A DNA stretch of 5,010 nucleotides from positions 1 to 5,010 of the forward strand of contig JAKALW010000100.1 of the NCBI GenBank assembly GCA_021823945.1. The letters are read 5' to 3'. The notes beneath the pieces were generated by a model. The model did no database searches, had not been told where the DNA came from, and saw only the letters and a program-made list of their open reading frames with translations. This document shows positions 4,783 to 5,010 of this stretch, one piece after another; positions within the stretch are counted from its first letter, which is position 1, and every line of letters begins with the position of its first letter. Origin of the DNA: Microcaldota archaeon (lineage in GTDB: Archaea; Micrarchaeota; Micrarchaeia; Anstonellales; VGKX01). Position numbers and translations under genes: made by a program.

Positions 4783-5010
4783 AGGCTTCGTATTCACACT
4801 TGACGCCACGCTGGGCGGCTTCCTGCTAATCCTGGCCCTGCTTTCGGTCACAATGCTGTCAATCCAGTCGGAAGACGACCCGTTCGCAAAGGTGAACACT
4901 ATCAGGCAGGCGCACGACATGCTGGCGGTCATGGACGCCCAGGGGCTTCTCGCGTCTGGCAACTGCACCAACATCACATCATACATAAACAGCACAATAT
5001 CGCAGGGGAA
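4772..5010 (+). CDS. Pilin-like surface protein, 3' end cut by the window
   Basis: An open frame from ATG 4772 runs to the window edge: 79 codons, no stop. It begins with a short basic leader (MTRKG), then FVFTLDATLGG leading into a hydrophobic helix (about 12-30). The K-G-F junction looks like a type IV prepilin cleavage site, and RKGFVFTLDA-type starts occur, as I recall, in archaeal pilin-like clusters. Three N-glycosylation sequons crowd into residues 64-75 (Asn64, Asn67, Asn73), suggesting an extracellular, glycosylated domain. Its start overlaps the previous gene's stop by 11 bases in another frame, so it belongs to the same operon. Its full length and C-terminal domain cannot be seen. 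Confidence 0.7.
   Translation, partial: MTRKGFVFTLDATLGGFLLILALLSVTMLSIQSEDDPFAKVNTIRQAHDMLAVMDAQGLLASGNCTNITSYINSTISQG

Noticed and set aside
4756..4995. Minus-strand open frame of 79 codons near the right edge
   Set aside because: It overlaps the start of the third pilin-like gene, whose leader, membrane helix and operon overlap are far more convincing.

Overview
The window looks archaeal. Several genes have an AT-rich TATA-like element centred about 26-28 bases before the start codon, so their mRNAs would be leaderless or nearly so. It carries pilin-like proteins with a class III (QxSxE) signal motif, an archaeal-style Lrp/AsnC regulator, and frequent AGG (Arg) and ATA (Ile) codons. The gene mix, and two Cys-rich repeat proteins of a kind I associate with candidate-phylum genomes, suggest a DPANN-type archaeon such as Micrarchaeota or Diapherotrites. 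That placement is a guess from content; no rRNA or marker gene is present.

Layout: (1) 55-960, plus strand: a membrane-bound M48 (HtpX-like) zinc metalloprotease whose TATA-like element may also serve a divergent gene lying off the left edge. (2) 961-1054: a convergent gap with a T-run and a long inverted repeat. (3) 1055-1825 and 1822-2613, minus strand: two tandem full-length paralogues, translationally coupled, built on a six-residue repeat whose core positions are Cys, Ser or aliphatic. I read them as short-step beta-solenoids, one of them lined with cysteine. (4) 2614-2716: a divergent promoter region with two short palindromes. (5) 2717-3724, plus strand: an internally duplicated Lrp/AsnC regulator (HTH-RAM-HTH-RAM). 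(6) 3725-3877: an upstream region with a 30-bp-spaced direct repeat and a TATA box. (7) 3878 to the right edge: a tightly packed operon of at least three pilin-like single-pass surface proteins, the last cut by the window edge.

How the parts may work together: the pilin-like genes form one transcription unit and probably encode subunits of a type IV pilus-like filament. The adjacent Lrp-type regulator and the paired repeats before the pilin promoter suggest, without proving, local control. The Cys-rich pair is a separate divergent unit of unknown function and is the most novel part of the window. The protease is probably independent envelope quality control.
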